Below are positions 18,372-27,679 of a stretch of 64,000 bases of DNA, piece by piece. The number at the start of each line of letters is the position of its first letter. Position 1 is the stretch's first letter. The notes under the pieces are model-generated. The model was not told the DNA's origin, did not search any database, and saw only the letters and a program-made list of their open reading frames with translations. Source of the DNA: Bacteroides sp. (GTDB lineage: Bacteria; Bacteroidota; Bacteroidia; Bacteroidales; Bacteroidaceae); NCBI GenBank assembly GCA_020861095.1, contig JAJBTC010000212.1, positions 24,904 through 88,903 of the forward strand, given 5' to 3'. The position numbers and the translations under genes were made by a program.

Positions 18372-18645
18372 TAGTATGAATAAAAGGGTTAAAAAGCCAG
18401 TATATAGTTCCGGTCTTCCGGAGACGGGATCAGTTGCGACCGGGACGATCAGGTATACTCATTACCCTCCGGGTCGTTGCTATATTCCGGATCGGCAGGA
18501 TCCGGGAAGGTCGGCTGTATCTGATACGTACAGATCGCCTCTGATCTCCATCCGCAATAGTCAGTAAGTCCGGGCCAGTTCCATGGCCCTACGCAGTGCC
18601 TGGTACAAGGCCGTTTGGTGATACGGCCTTATACCGAACAGATCC

Positions 18646-20298
18646 TCAGAAACCACGTAAAGGGAAAGACCTCACTACTTCCAGCAGTTCTTTGTCGTGA
18701 TTGTATCTGATCTCAGAAGTGGTATCAAAGAACATTGTAGCTCCCTGTTCTACCGTATATGGCTCCCACACGGGCAGGTCTTTCGCTTCCGGTTTGCCGG
18801 TCTTTGCAAAGTTTACCCAGGCAGTACTCATCTTCTCACCCAACTCCCGTGCGGCTTCCCCTCCTCCTGTCATCGTGGCATGACGTACAACGTTGTTGAA
18901 TACAAACGGGATCTCCATACAATGGGTGCTACGCAGGATACCGTCCATCACCGGAGATTCCCAGGCGAAGATATACATATAGACGGGGGCGCCCTGCCGG
19001 GCCACCTGTAACCTGGCCTGCTCTACCGCACCGGGACGGAACACAAAATCCACATCGATCAGGTCTTTGGGCTGAAATCCGGGATAGGCCTTTTCAAAGA
19101 CCTGCAGGAATTCCTCCGTACGGTCTCCGTACCGTTGTTTCAGGAACCCGACCGCGTTGTCGCGGGTGATGTTCCGGAAGTCAGGCACATACGTGCTCAT
19201 GGTGAATTCGTGCAGGGTGGTACCTATCAGGAGCGGGATGTCTTTGCTCTGTGCCGGAGCTTCCGGATCGAAAGGATGGGCAGGCAATACGTCTCCGTCT
19301 ACCGTAGGTCCCCATCCGAAGATAAAGGTGGAATTCCCCTCTTTCTCCGCTTCTGCCCTGACCCGGGCTACCGCTTTCTCACCGGCTGCGAGAAGTTGTT
19401 CGTAAGGGATCTTTTGCAACTCGTCGATCCGGGAAGGATGGAGTCCGAGTTCTTCCACCACAGCCGTTCCGATGCGGCGGGAGTATTTCGTTTCCATGGA
19501 GCGGAGCATGGAGCCGCTTTGTACAATGGCTTTGTGGAACAGACCTTTGGCCGCGGGTGTGGCAAGCAGGGTGGAGACTTTACCGCCTCCACCTGACTGA
19601 CCGAAAATAGTTACATTCTGTGCATCTCCCCCAAAGGATGCTATATTCTTATTTACCCATTGAAGCGCAGCGACCAGATCGAGCAGACCGGCATTGCCGG
19701 AGTTTGCGTATGTGTCACCAAAGGCGGAAAGATCCAGGAATCCCAGGACATTGAGGCGATGGTTGAGTGTGACGACGACCACATCTCCGCTCCGGGCCAG
19801 GTTGGCACCGTCGTACGAAGGAAGTTCCTGCCCCGAACCGGCCGCATATCCACCACCGTGCAACCAGACCATGACGGGACGTTTTTTACCGTCGGATATG
19901 CCAGGTGTCCAGATATTTACCCGAAGGCAGTCTTCGTCCGGGAAACCATCGTCCCAGTCAAAAGCGAAGGCTTGTTCGTCACTGTACCATCCCATGCGTT
20001 TGCCTTGCGGACAGGTAGGACCGTAGGCTCTGCTGCTACGGATACCTTCCCACGCGTCTGCCGCTACGGGAGGCAGGAAACGTTGTGCTCTGGCATAAGG
20101 GATACCTTTATATATATAGACACCGTCTTCCAGGTATCCTGTCACTTTACCCGATTCGGTATCGGTAACTGCCACTGCCGAAGAAGCGAGGATCTCCTGA
20201 GGAGCCTGCGCCGGTTGTCTCTGTGTGTTTGTAACAGGGCCACACGAGAGAAAAAAGATCATAGTGAGTGTCCCTGCGGATAGGAGTTGCTTTTTCAT
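18646..20298 (-). CDS. Type-B carboxylesterase (lipoprotein)
   Basis: 550 residues with a lipoprotein-like signal (MKKQLLSAGTLTMIFFLSC). Carboxylesterase-B motifs are EDCLRVNIWTP, GGGYAAGSGQE (oxyanion), FGGDAQNVTIFGQSGGGGK (nucleophile Ser) and the His of STHCMEIPFVFNN. It would hydrolyse carboxylic esters, possibly acyl groups on the PUL glycan. It is the first leftward gene of the PUL and faces the regulator across the 213-bp control region. A near-consensus -7 element (CAAGGATA on plus, 20333-20340) lies upstream of its start. Confidence 0.92.
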   Translation of the reverse strand: MKKQLLSAGTLTMIFFLSCGPVTNTQRQPAQAPQEILASSAVAVTDTESGKVTGYLEDGVYIYKGIPYARAQRFLPPVAADAWEGIRSSRAYGPTCPQGKRMGWYSDEQAFAFDWDDGFPDEDCLRVNIWTPGISDGKKRPVMVWLHGGGYAAGSGQELPSYDGANLARSGDVVVVTLNHRLNVLGFLDLSAFGDTYANSGNAGLLDLVAALQWVNKNIASFGGDAQNVTIFGQSGGGGKVSTLLATPAAKGLFHKAIVQSGSMLRSMETKYSRRIGTAVVEELGLHPSRIDELQKIPYEQLLAAGEKAVARVRAEAEKEGNSTFIFGWGPTVDGDVLPAHPFDPEAPAQSKDIPLLIGTTLHEFTMSTYVPDFRNITRDNAVGFLKQRYGDRTEEFLQVFEKAYPGFQPKDLIDVDFVFRPGAVEQARLQVARQGAPVYMYIFAWESPVMDGILRSTHCMEIPFVFNNVVRHATMTGGGEAARELGEKMSTAWVNFAKTGKPEAKDLPVWEPYTVEQGATMFFDTTSEIRYNHDKELLEVVRSFPLRGF

Positions 20299-20386
20299 AG
20301 GGTGTTGTATGAGTTGAATGTTTTCTACACTGCAAGGATAGTATATATACTCCGATCAGATTGTCTGACATGTACAGATGGTTTAT

Positions 20387-20441
20387 CCGCAGGTTCAAAC
20401 AGGCTGTTCCCTGCGTTCAAATATTTGTCCGTAGGTTCAAA
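20387..20441 (+). promoter_or_regulatory. Three direct repeats, candidate regulator operator
   Basis: Three related 13-mers start at 20387, 20409 and 20429 (CCGCAGGTTCAAA, CCCTGCGTTCAAA, CCGTAGGTTCAAA), with steps of 22 and 20 bp, i.e. about two helical turns. They lie in the control region between the carboxylesterase/PUL operon and the regulator. AraC-type DNA-binding domains bind such direct repeats, so the adjacent hybrid regulator is the natural candidate. Confidence 0.5.
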
Positions 20442-20511
20442 AACTGTTGTATAGCAGTTTCCGGTTTGTTTTTTATCGCTATATTCGCAATATCACCCTA
20501 TCAGATGCGAC

Positions 20512-23500
20512 ATGTCAGCAACCAAATCTATTTACAGGATCATGACTTCCCGGTGTATGTTCGTGATACTTTCCTGTATCGTTGTTTCCTGCCGGCCGGA
20601 AGAGCTTCCTGCCGAACCACCTACCGAGATAGAGAGTCCTGTGATCGCCAGCGGTATATCCAACCAGAAGATCACGGCTATCGCCGAAGATGCGCAGGGG
20701 CACATCTGGCTGGGAAGTTTCCGGGGATTGAATAAATACAATGTACATGAATACCGGCAATATTTCTGCACGGACGATTCGCTGGGACTACCGGACAATC
20801 AGATCACGGATATCCTGCTCGACTCGAAGAAACGGTTGTGGATAGCTACCGTCAACGGGGTGAGCCTCTATACCGATCAGGATAATTTCCGGCATATCCC
20901 CATGCGGTTTTCCAACAAGAACGTACAGCAGGTGATAGAAGACAAAGAGGGACGGATCTTCCTGGTTACCTCTTCACTGATCTATACATACAACGCGGAG
21001 ACCCGGGAGATCGATGCTTCCCTGACCAACCCCGACCCACAGCACATTTATTACCGGAAAGGCTACACAGATGCTGAAAATAACCTGTGGGTATGTACCC
21101 TTACGGGACTGCTTTGTTACAATCCGGCTACCCTGGAATTGAAAGATTCTGTGTCTGTAGAAGGCTATCCGTACTGCTCCTATCTTCATAACAACGAACT
21201 GTGGCTCACAGGTAACCATACTATTTTCATTTTCGATACCCGCACCCGGCAGTTCGCAGAGGTACCTGAGGTGATCCGGAAACATCCGGTACTGGCACAT
21301 GCCGACATAGCATACATCCATCCGTATGCCAACAACTGTCTGTTACTGAATACGTCTAAAGACGGGATGTTCTGTTACAATTATGTGGAGAAAGTGGTGA
21401 TCCATCAGACGGAGAACGGCTTCCCTTTTGAGGTACCCCGTTTCCGGATAAACAAGATGTTTACGGATTCGCAGAAAAACCTGTGGATCGGGTCCGTGGA
21501 TCAGGGCTATACCGTATGCTATCATTACAAAGAGCGGTTCAACACCAATAATTACCTGCGTTCGGGTCTGGAAAACAAATCGGTCATTTCCATAGCTACC
21601 GGTACGGACCATAAGCTGTGGATAGCGACCCTGATGGACGGGGTGTATGTATATGATATGAAGGACCAGCAGATACAGGCTATCGATATAGAGGAACTTT
21701 TCAGACAGGAAAAGCACAAAGCTATCCATGTCAATCAGATCTTTGTAGATGACAGCAACGCCATCTGGATGACAGCGACCAACAACGAAGTACTGAAGTG
21801 CAGGTATACCGACGGAAAAGTGCAGGTAGAGGAGAAGCATTTTATTTACCTGCCTATGTCCATCACGCAGGGATCTGATAAAACCATCTGGATAGGTACT
21901 GCCAGTGTATTTGTATACGCGTTGCGAAGCGGTGAAAAAGATTTCCGGCAGATCAGGGTATTCGATGGTTTTACTTTCATCCCCGGACTGCTCCCGCTGA
22001 GCGACAACACGCTGATGGTGGCGGCTTTCCACCAACCTTTGAAACGGGTGCATCCGGAAAGGGAAGGGGAAGAGACCATACCCCTTTCCCGGGAGGACAT
22101 GGAGGCGTGTATACGCCGCTCTGTACTTATTCCTACAGCGATCTATGAGGATAGCCGCGGGGAGGTCTAGCTGGGCACTGTGAGCAACGGTCTGCTGTGT
22201 TACAGCCCCGACACCGGAAGATGGAGGGCGGTGCCCGGTACTACCTGCTTAGATATTTCAAGTATAGAAGAGGATGCGCAGGGACACTTGTGGATAAGTA
22301 CCTTGTATGGCCTGAGCAAATACGACCGCACCACAGAGAAGTTTATCAATTACTATGCCGCAGACGGTATCGGTGGGAATCAGTTCTACGACCGTGCCTC
22401 GTGCCGGCTGTCCGACGGAAGCCTGGTCTTCGGAGGCACACACGGTCTGACTTTCTTCAACCCGATCGATGTGGCTATGAAACGGAAGATCCCGCTGCTC
22501 TTTGAAGACCTGAAAATACATAACAGGCTCATACGTCCGCAGGATGCACGGAACATCGACAGACATTTGTCGTACAATCCCGACATCCGTCTGCGGCATA
22601 ACCAGAACAGTTTCAGTATCTCATTTGCCGCGCTGGACTACTGTGAATATGAGCGTGTACATTACCACTACAAACTGGAAGGTTTTGACAAATACTGGAT
22701 CGATGCGCGCAACAACCGGGAGGCTTATTATGCCAACCTGCCCGCCGGGAAGTACACGTTCCGGGTGAAGATCACCAACAATAACAATAGCATTATGGAA
22801 GCGGAGAATTCCCTTTCTGTGGTGGTGCGACCTGCTCCCTGGCGTACGTGGTGGGCCTGGTGCATCTACGTAGTGGGGATAACGGCTCTCTTCCTTCTCT
22901 TTTTGCGCGCCTTGTCACGTATCCGGACCGAGAAGGAGACAGCCCGCCGGGCCAGGCTGGAAAAAGAGCAGGAGCAACGGGTGAACCGGATGAATATGAG
23001 TTTCTTTGCCAATGTCTCGCACGAATTCCGTACTCCGCTGACCATGATCGCCGGACCGGTAGCACAGTTGTGCAACAGTGAGGAAATAGCCGGAGAAAAC
23101 AAGAACCTTCTCTACATTGTCCAACGCAGTGTAGAACGTATGCTGAAATTAGTGAATCAGTTGATGGACTTCAACAAGCTGGAGAACGATACGCTGAAAC
23201 TGAAAGTAAAACGTATGGATATCATCTCCTGTATCCAACAGCAGGCAGATGTATTCCGGGTAAATGCCCGGGACAAAGGGATTGCCCTACATACCTACGG
23301 GCTGGAAGACACGTTCCTGCTGTGGCTGGATGAAGACAAACTGCACAAGGTATTTGGTAACCTGATGGCAAACGCGTTGAAGTTCACTCCGGAAGGCGGG
23401 AAGATCAGTATCTGTCTGGATGTCGTGACCCGTCAGCAGGCTGCCTGTTCGTTCCCGCTGAATGAAAAGGACACGGCTGCCTCGTATGTACAGGTATCCG

Positions 23501-24591
23501 TGGCCAACACAGGAAAAGAGATCCCGGAAGACCAACGGGAAAAGATATTCGAACGCTACTATCAGGTAGACAATCAGACCGAAGGTAAGTACAACTGGGG
23601 CACAGGCATCGGTCTGTACTATGCCCGGAGCCTTACCGAACTGCACCACGGATACATCAAAGCCGGAGTTCCGGAAGAAGGCAGCGGAGCGGTGTTCACT
23701 TTCATCCTTCCGGTAAGCGACAACTCCTATACGGAAGAAGAACGTACACCGGAACGATACAACCAGCCAGAGGTCTTTCCGCTGCCGGACAGAAGGAACC
23801 CGGTGACCTCTGCTCCGGAAGAGGATCCGGAGGAAAAGAAAACCATACTGGTGGTAGACGATGATACGGAGGTGTCTCATTACCTGAAGACCCTGTTGTC
23901 TCCCTGGTATCAGGTGATCTGCCGCTTCGACGCAAACAGTGCCCTGAAAGCAATCGGTGAAGAACTGCCCGATCTGGTGCTCAGCGACGTGGTGATGCCG
24001 GACAAGACCGGCTACCAGTTCTGCCGGGAGATCAAAGAGGACCTGCCACTCTGCCACATACCGGTGATACTGGTTACGGCCAAAGCTACCGTGCAAAACC
24101 AGGTGGAGGGGCTGAATTGCGGTGCGGACGCGTATGTGACCAAACCGTTCGAACCCAGCTATCTGCTGGCATTGATCCGATCGCAACTGGAGAACCGGGA
24201 AAAGGTACGCAACCTTCTGGGGAAAGCTACCCAAACGGATAAGATAGAGGAAAATATACTCTCTCCGCAGGACAATGCTTTTATGACCGATCTTTACCGG
24301 CTGATGGAAGATGAACTGTCTAACCCGGAACTGGATGTGGCGCGTATAACGGAAATGATGAAGATATCGCGGACCAAGTTCTACTATAAGGTAAAAGGCT
24401 TGACGGGTGAAAACCCCAGCGTGTTCTTTAAGACCTATAAGCTGAACCGTGCGGCAGAGCTGATCTCAGAAGGGAAATATACCGTCTCGGAAATAGCGGA
24501 TATGACCGGGTTCAATACCTTGTCGCACTTCTCGAAAAGTTTCAAGAAGCAGTTCGGAACGTCGCCGAGTGAATATAAAGGAAGAGATTGA
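20512..24591 (+). pseudogene. Hybrid two-component system PUL regulator with internal amber codon
   Basis: Full frame of 1359 codons with one in-frame TAG at 22168-22170 (codon 553); reading resumes in the same frame. Order: signal peptide (start 20512 or MTSRCMFV at 20542), two-component-regulator propeller repeats (AEDAQGHIWLGS, DSQKNLWIGS, EDAQGHLWIST), Y_Y_Y domain (KLEGFDKYWIDARNN), a TM segment (WAWCIYVVGITALFLLF), HisKA with phospho-His about 837 (NVSHEFRTPLTM), HATPase, receiver with Asp about 1159 (LVLSDVVMPDKTG) and an AraC helix-turn-helix. The sequence around the stop (EDSRGEV-stop-LGT) fits the repeat consensus EDSRGxxWxGT, so a Trp codon TGG mutated to TAG. It should sense the PUL glycan and activate the divergent operon; the stop falls inside the sensor propeller. 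Confidence 0.9.
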
Positions 24592-24873
24592 CGATCGGAA
24601 AATTTACGATTTACTCCCTTCGGTCATGACCATGATACGATTTTTAACCTCAAGGAACGTTGACGATTGACGAAGTACAATTGAAGTTACATTTCATTGT
24701 TTATAAAAGGTACAGGATTTGTACAGCTCAGGTGGAATAAGAGATCTTATATTTATAATATGTATAGGGCATATATACACTTCCCGTTTTCAGGCAGGGA
24801 ATTCAGGGAATAGCCCTCACAGATCGAAAAGCAAGAGGTTTATCCGCTACATAAACCATACATACTACTGTGT

Positions 24874-24916
24874 TGGACACTGAGCCGCGAAGACGCACGC
24901 CGTGCGTCTCTACAGA
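24874..24916 (+). repeat. REP-like palindrome, forward copy of an inverted pair
   Basis: Core around 24889-24910 (agacgcacgccgtgcgtct) has flanks gttggacactgagccgcg and ctaca. One stem base differs (GA for GG before the core). It pairs with the reverse copy at 25013-25033; together they occupy the gene-free gap 24592-25205. Confidence 0.75.
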
Positions 24917-25008
24917 TGGAGGACGTCAGAGTAGTTACATAAAGTGGGGATTTGTATTTCCAATGGTAAATCTTTCCACGTCTCTGAGTCCAATAGGTCC
25001 AATCTACT

Positions 25009-25051
25009 TGTAGAGACGCACGGCGTGCGTCTCCGCGATACACGTCCAACA
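25009..25051 (-). repeat. REP-like palindrome, reverse copy of an inverted pair
   Basis: Core 25013-25033 is identical to 4730-4750 and is followed by ccgcgatacacgtccaacac, which matches the flank after 4901 (ccgcgatataggtccaacaa). Similarity continues weakly beyond (gactggcacagaac against gatggcacaaatc), so the repeated unit is longer than the palindrome. Confidence 0.8.
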
Positions 25052-25205
25052 CATCAATATATATCCGACTGGCACAGAACGAACACGGGATAATTGTATG
25101 TTGCCTATAATCAGAGGTAGTCAGGAGCTATCTTATTTGTTTCTTAAAACACATTTCATTCAGCTAATGAACTACAATACATCTGTTCCATGAAAGGTCA
25201 ATGAC

Positions 25206-26570
25206 TCATTCCTGAGATAAAACGTGATTGAGCCTGTCGTATATGTTTTTCCGCAAAGCAATAAGTGGTTGCAGGCTTTTCTTCCTGCGAAGTCTCAGGT
25301 ACCTTACCGCACTGATCCACCGAAGGTATGAACGCGAATACCTCCATGCGAATACGCCCAGGAAGGGAAGGCAGAACACATGCACAAGTGCTATAGCGAA
25401 CGAAAAGAATGTCCACATCAGTGCAAATGTGATCAGATACAGTACCGGCATGAGGAAAAGTACCGCAGCACCGAAATGAATGCCGCTGTGCAACATTTCG
25501 TCTTTTACCCGGGAAGTGATCCGGCGCGGGATATAATAGATCAGTATATTAGGAATACAGGCCACGACGAACAAGGGTGCCAGAAGAGCGAGCCCGACGG
25601 CCCGGAGTATCATACCTGCCCAACCGGGATCGCGGTTGAGATCCCGGTCATGTATGCCTAAACCTTCCGTATCCGTTTTCAGACGGATGGTATCGTCATA
25701 GATCTGCTGCATGAAGTCCTGATTCTCTTTTTTCATACCATCGAGTCGTGCGAAAAGCTCTTTGTCGGCCATCAGTTTTTGTGGCAGATCCTCCGGATCG
25801 TAACCCCGCTTGTGGGCATACTCTACCCCATAGGTGAGGCGGAGATAGTCGATGGCATCGTAATTGTCAAGATCGGTAATGTTAAGCATCATTGCGGCCA
25901 CTTTCTCCCGGATCACCCCGTTCAATTGCATACGGGCCTCTATAGGGTCTTTGCGATATGCTTCATAGTATGGCTTTGCCGAAATGGGCTCTCCATACCA
26001 GACCAGCATCTGCTCGTCCATACTCAAATAATCGGAATAGTGATTGCAGGAAGGGACCAGAAAGATCTCTTTTTCGAAATGGGTTCTGCGGGCGGCCTCG
26101 AACACGATATGGAGATATCCTACGGAGAATTTCCCCAACCAATGCTTGTCCTGATGGCCTGCTTCGGGGTAGATTCCTACGATACCGTCTTCCATTAATT
26201 CCTCTTCTGCCTGTTCCAGGGTGGAACGGTTGCGGACTGTGGAACCTGTGCCGTTATATAACGAACGGTAGGCGGGAAGTATTCCCATCCACCTCAACGC
26301 AGGAGCAAACAGGGGTGTAAAAGCATCGGCACGCGCTATCATACGCAATCTACGCCGGGGATGACGGACAGAGACAGCAAACCCAAGCGCATCGGAAAGC
26401 CCATTCTGATGATTGGAAACAAGCATGACCGGTACGTTGTCCGGAATATTCTGCATGTCTATGTAATAGACTTTCTTATAATAAAAGTTATCATGAAACA
26501 GCCGTACATAAGACCTGAACATCCTATATCCCAAATTGGGTGTCGCATTATAAAAGTCGTGTTTGCTCAT
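25206..26570 (-). CDS. PlsC-type acyltransferase with C-terminal membrane segments
   Basis: About 454 residues from MSKHDFYNATPNLGYRMF; an earlier in-frame Met (26603) is less likely. The glycerolphosphate acyltransferase fold is recognised by SNHQNGLSDALG (His-Asp acceptor motif) and the later block GIYPEAGHQDKHWLGKF. The C-terminal third has hydrophobic segments (VGLALLAPLFVVACIPNIL and two more), so it is membrane bound. It probably transfers acyl chains to a phospholipid or lipid precursor; exact substrate unknown. Single gene with no operon partners. Confidence 0.85.
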   Translation of the reverse strand: MSKHDFYNATPNLGYRMFRSYVRLFHDNFYYKKVYYIDMQNIPDNVPVMLVSNHQNGLSDALGFAVSVRHPRRRLRMIARADAFTPLFAPALRWMGILPAYRSLYNGTGSTVRNRSTLEQAEEELMEDGIVGIYPEAGHQDKHWLGKFSVGYLHIVFEAARRTHFEKEIFLVPSCNHYSDYLSMDEQMLVWYGEPISAKPYYEAYRKDPIEARMQLNGVIREKVAAMMLNITDLDNYDAIDYLRLTYGVEYAHKRGYDPEDLPQKLMADKELFARLDGMKKENQDFMQQIYDDTIRLKTDTEGLGIHDRDLNRDPGWAGMILRAVGLALLAPLFVVACIPNILIYYIPRRITSRVKDEMLHSGIHFGAAVLFLMPVLYLITFALMWTFFSFAIALVHVFCLPFLGVFAWRYSRSYLRWISAVRYLRLRRKKSLQPLIALRKNIYDRLNHVLSQE

Positions 26571-26808
26571 AGTAAAATTATCTATCATGCAAATATGGGA
26601 CATTTACACAAAAACATAGGCTTTTATCCGGATAAAAAGTGATATAGATACCAAAAAGCGGATATTCTGTATATCCTCAGACGCACGTATGGGATAACTA
26701 TTGCCCGTTGAGATCATAAAGAAGGATCGGTATACTACATATATTTCTTACCTTCTGTATATTTATGGAAGCGGCAAAACATCAATTTTCCTGTTTATAT
26801 GAATCAAC

Positions 26809-26843
26809 ATTTTATTCCATATTCTTTGGTTATGGAATAAAAT
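26809..26843. repeat. 13-bp inverted repeat upstream of a small membrane-protein gene
   Basis: ATTTTATTCCATA (26809-26821) and TATGGAATAAAAT (26831-26843) are perfect inverse arms around a 9-nt loop. It lies about 190 bp before the start at 27032, in the AT-rich gap 26571-27031, which holds no other feature I can support. Confidence 0.5.
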
Positions 26844-27031
26844 AGTATTAATTTGCGCACCATTCTTTCCCATTATATTATTGAAATACAAAGCATACAA
26901 GAGAAACACATAGAAAAACAGACTTACATTCACATACCAATACCATTCATATTCATTATGAAAACTAACTTATTATATCATCATCCGACAAAACTTTGAT
27001 TTTTAATATTAACTATTCAACATTTATTCTT

Positions 27032-27526
27032 ATGAAAGACAAAATTTACGACGAAATGTGTGAGCTTTTAAAAGAGAGGCCGGAAAAAATGCAGGAGTTC
27101 AAACTGTTCCATTACAAGAACCAGAATGTGTCTTCCTATCTTGAATTGTTCGATACCGAATTTGGTGATTTATACAGGTCTTTACAAGGCAGTATAAATC
27201 TTAAATCAGAGATCCTGTTAAATAAGAAATCAACCTCTAAGAACAGTCTCGCATTGGAGAAGAATGATATCTATAAAGCGGAAAACACACTCAGGATGGT
27301 CGCTCTGATCGTACTGATTATGGGTGTATTGGGAACTCTCTTTATGCTTTACAACACCGTGTGGACAGAAGACTATACAGGTGAAAAAGAATTCAGTGCC
27401 ACAGGATTGGGAATGACGATCGGCTATTTATTATCCACAGTAACAACCTGGGCAGTATTGAATGTGATCAGTAATATTTCTGTCAATATTTTCAAACTAA
27501 GAGAACAAACAGAACGGAAAGATTAA
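27032..27526 (+). CDS. Small membrane protein of unknown function
   Basis: 164 residues from MKDKIYDEMCELLKERPEKM; I prefer this Met to the one at 26996 because the latter adds an unlikely tail. The first 95 residues are polar and helical. Two transmembrane segments follow (MVALIVLIMGVLGTLFMLYN and GMTIGYLLSTVTTWAVLNVI) with a short cytosolic or periplasmic tail (FKLREQTERKD). I recognise no family. It stands alone between the acyltransferase and mutB and is convergent with mutB across a shared terminator. Confidence 0.7.
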   Translation: MKDKIYDEMCELLKERPEKMQEFKLFHYKNQNVSSYLELFDTEFGDLYRSLQGSINLKSEILLNKKSTSKNSLALEKNDIYKAENTLRMVALIVLIMGVLGTLFMLYNTVWTEDYTGEKEFSATGLGMTIGYLLSTVTTWAVLNVISNISVNIFKLREQTERKD

Positions 27527-27624
27527 AACGGTGAGTTCTATTTACCGAAAGTGGATCAGATCGTATATCCTACTCTTATCGATAAAAATTTCTTTGATCA
27601 CCTAAAAAATAAATCATCAAAAAA

Positions 27625-27654
27625 TAAGGAGCTGACCTGACGGCCAGCTCCTTA
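27625..27654. terminator. Hairpin terminator downstream of mutB
   Basis: A 10-bp perfect stem, TAAGGAGCTG (27625-27634) with CAGCTCCTTA (27645-27654). On the minus strand a T-rich stretch follows, so it ends the mutA-mutB transcript; it may also serve the rightward membrane-protein gene. Confidence 0.75.
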
Positions 27655-27679
27655 CAGAAAAGAAGAAGTTTCTTCTTTG

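Noticed and set aside
22168..22170. Amber codon as pyrrolysine or programmed readthrough
   Set aside because: No pyl genes in the window, the site matches an expected Trp codon, and a TGG-to-TAG change is the simpler reading.
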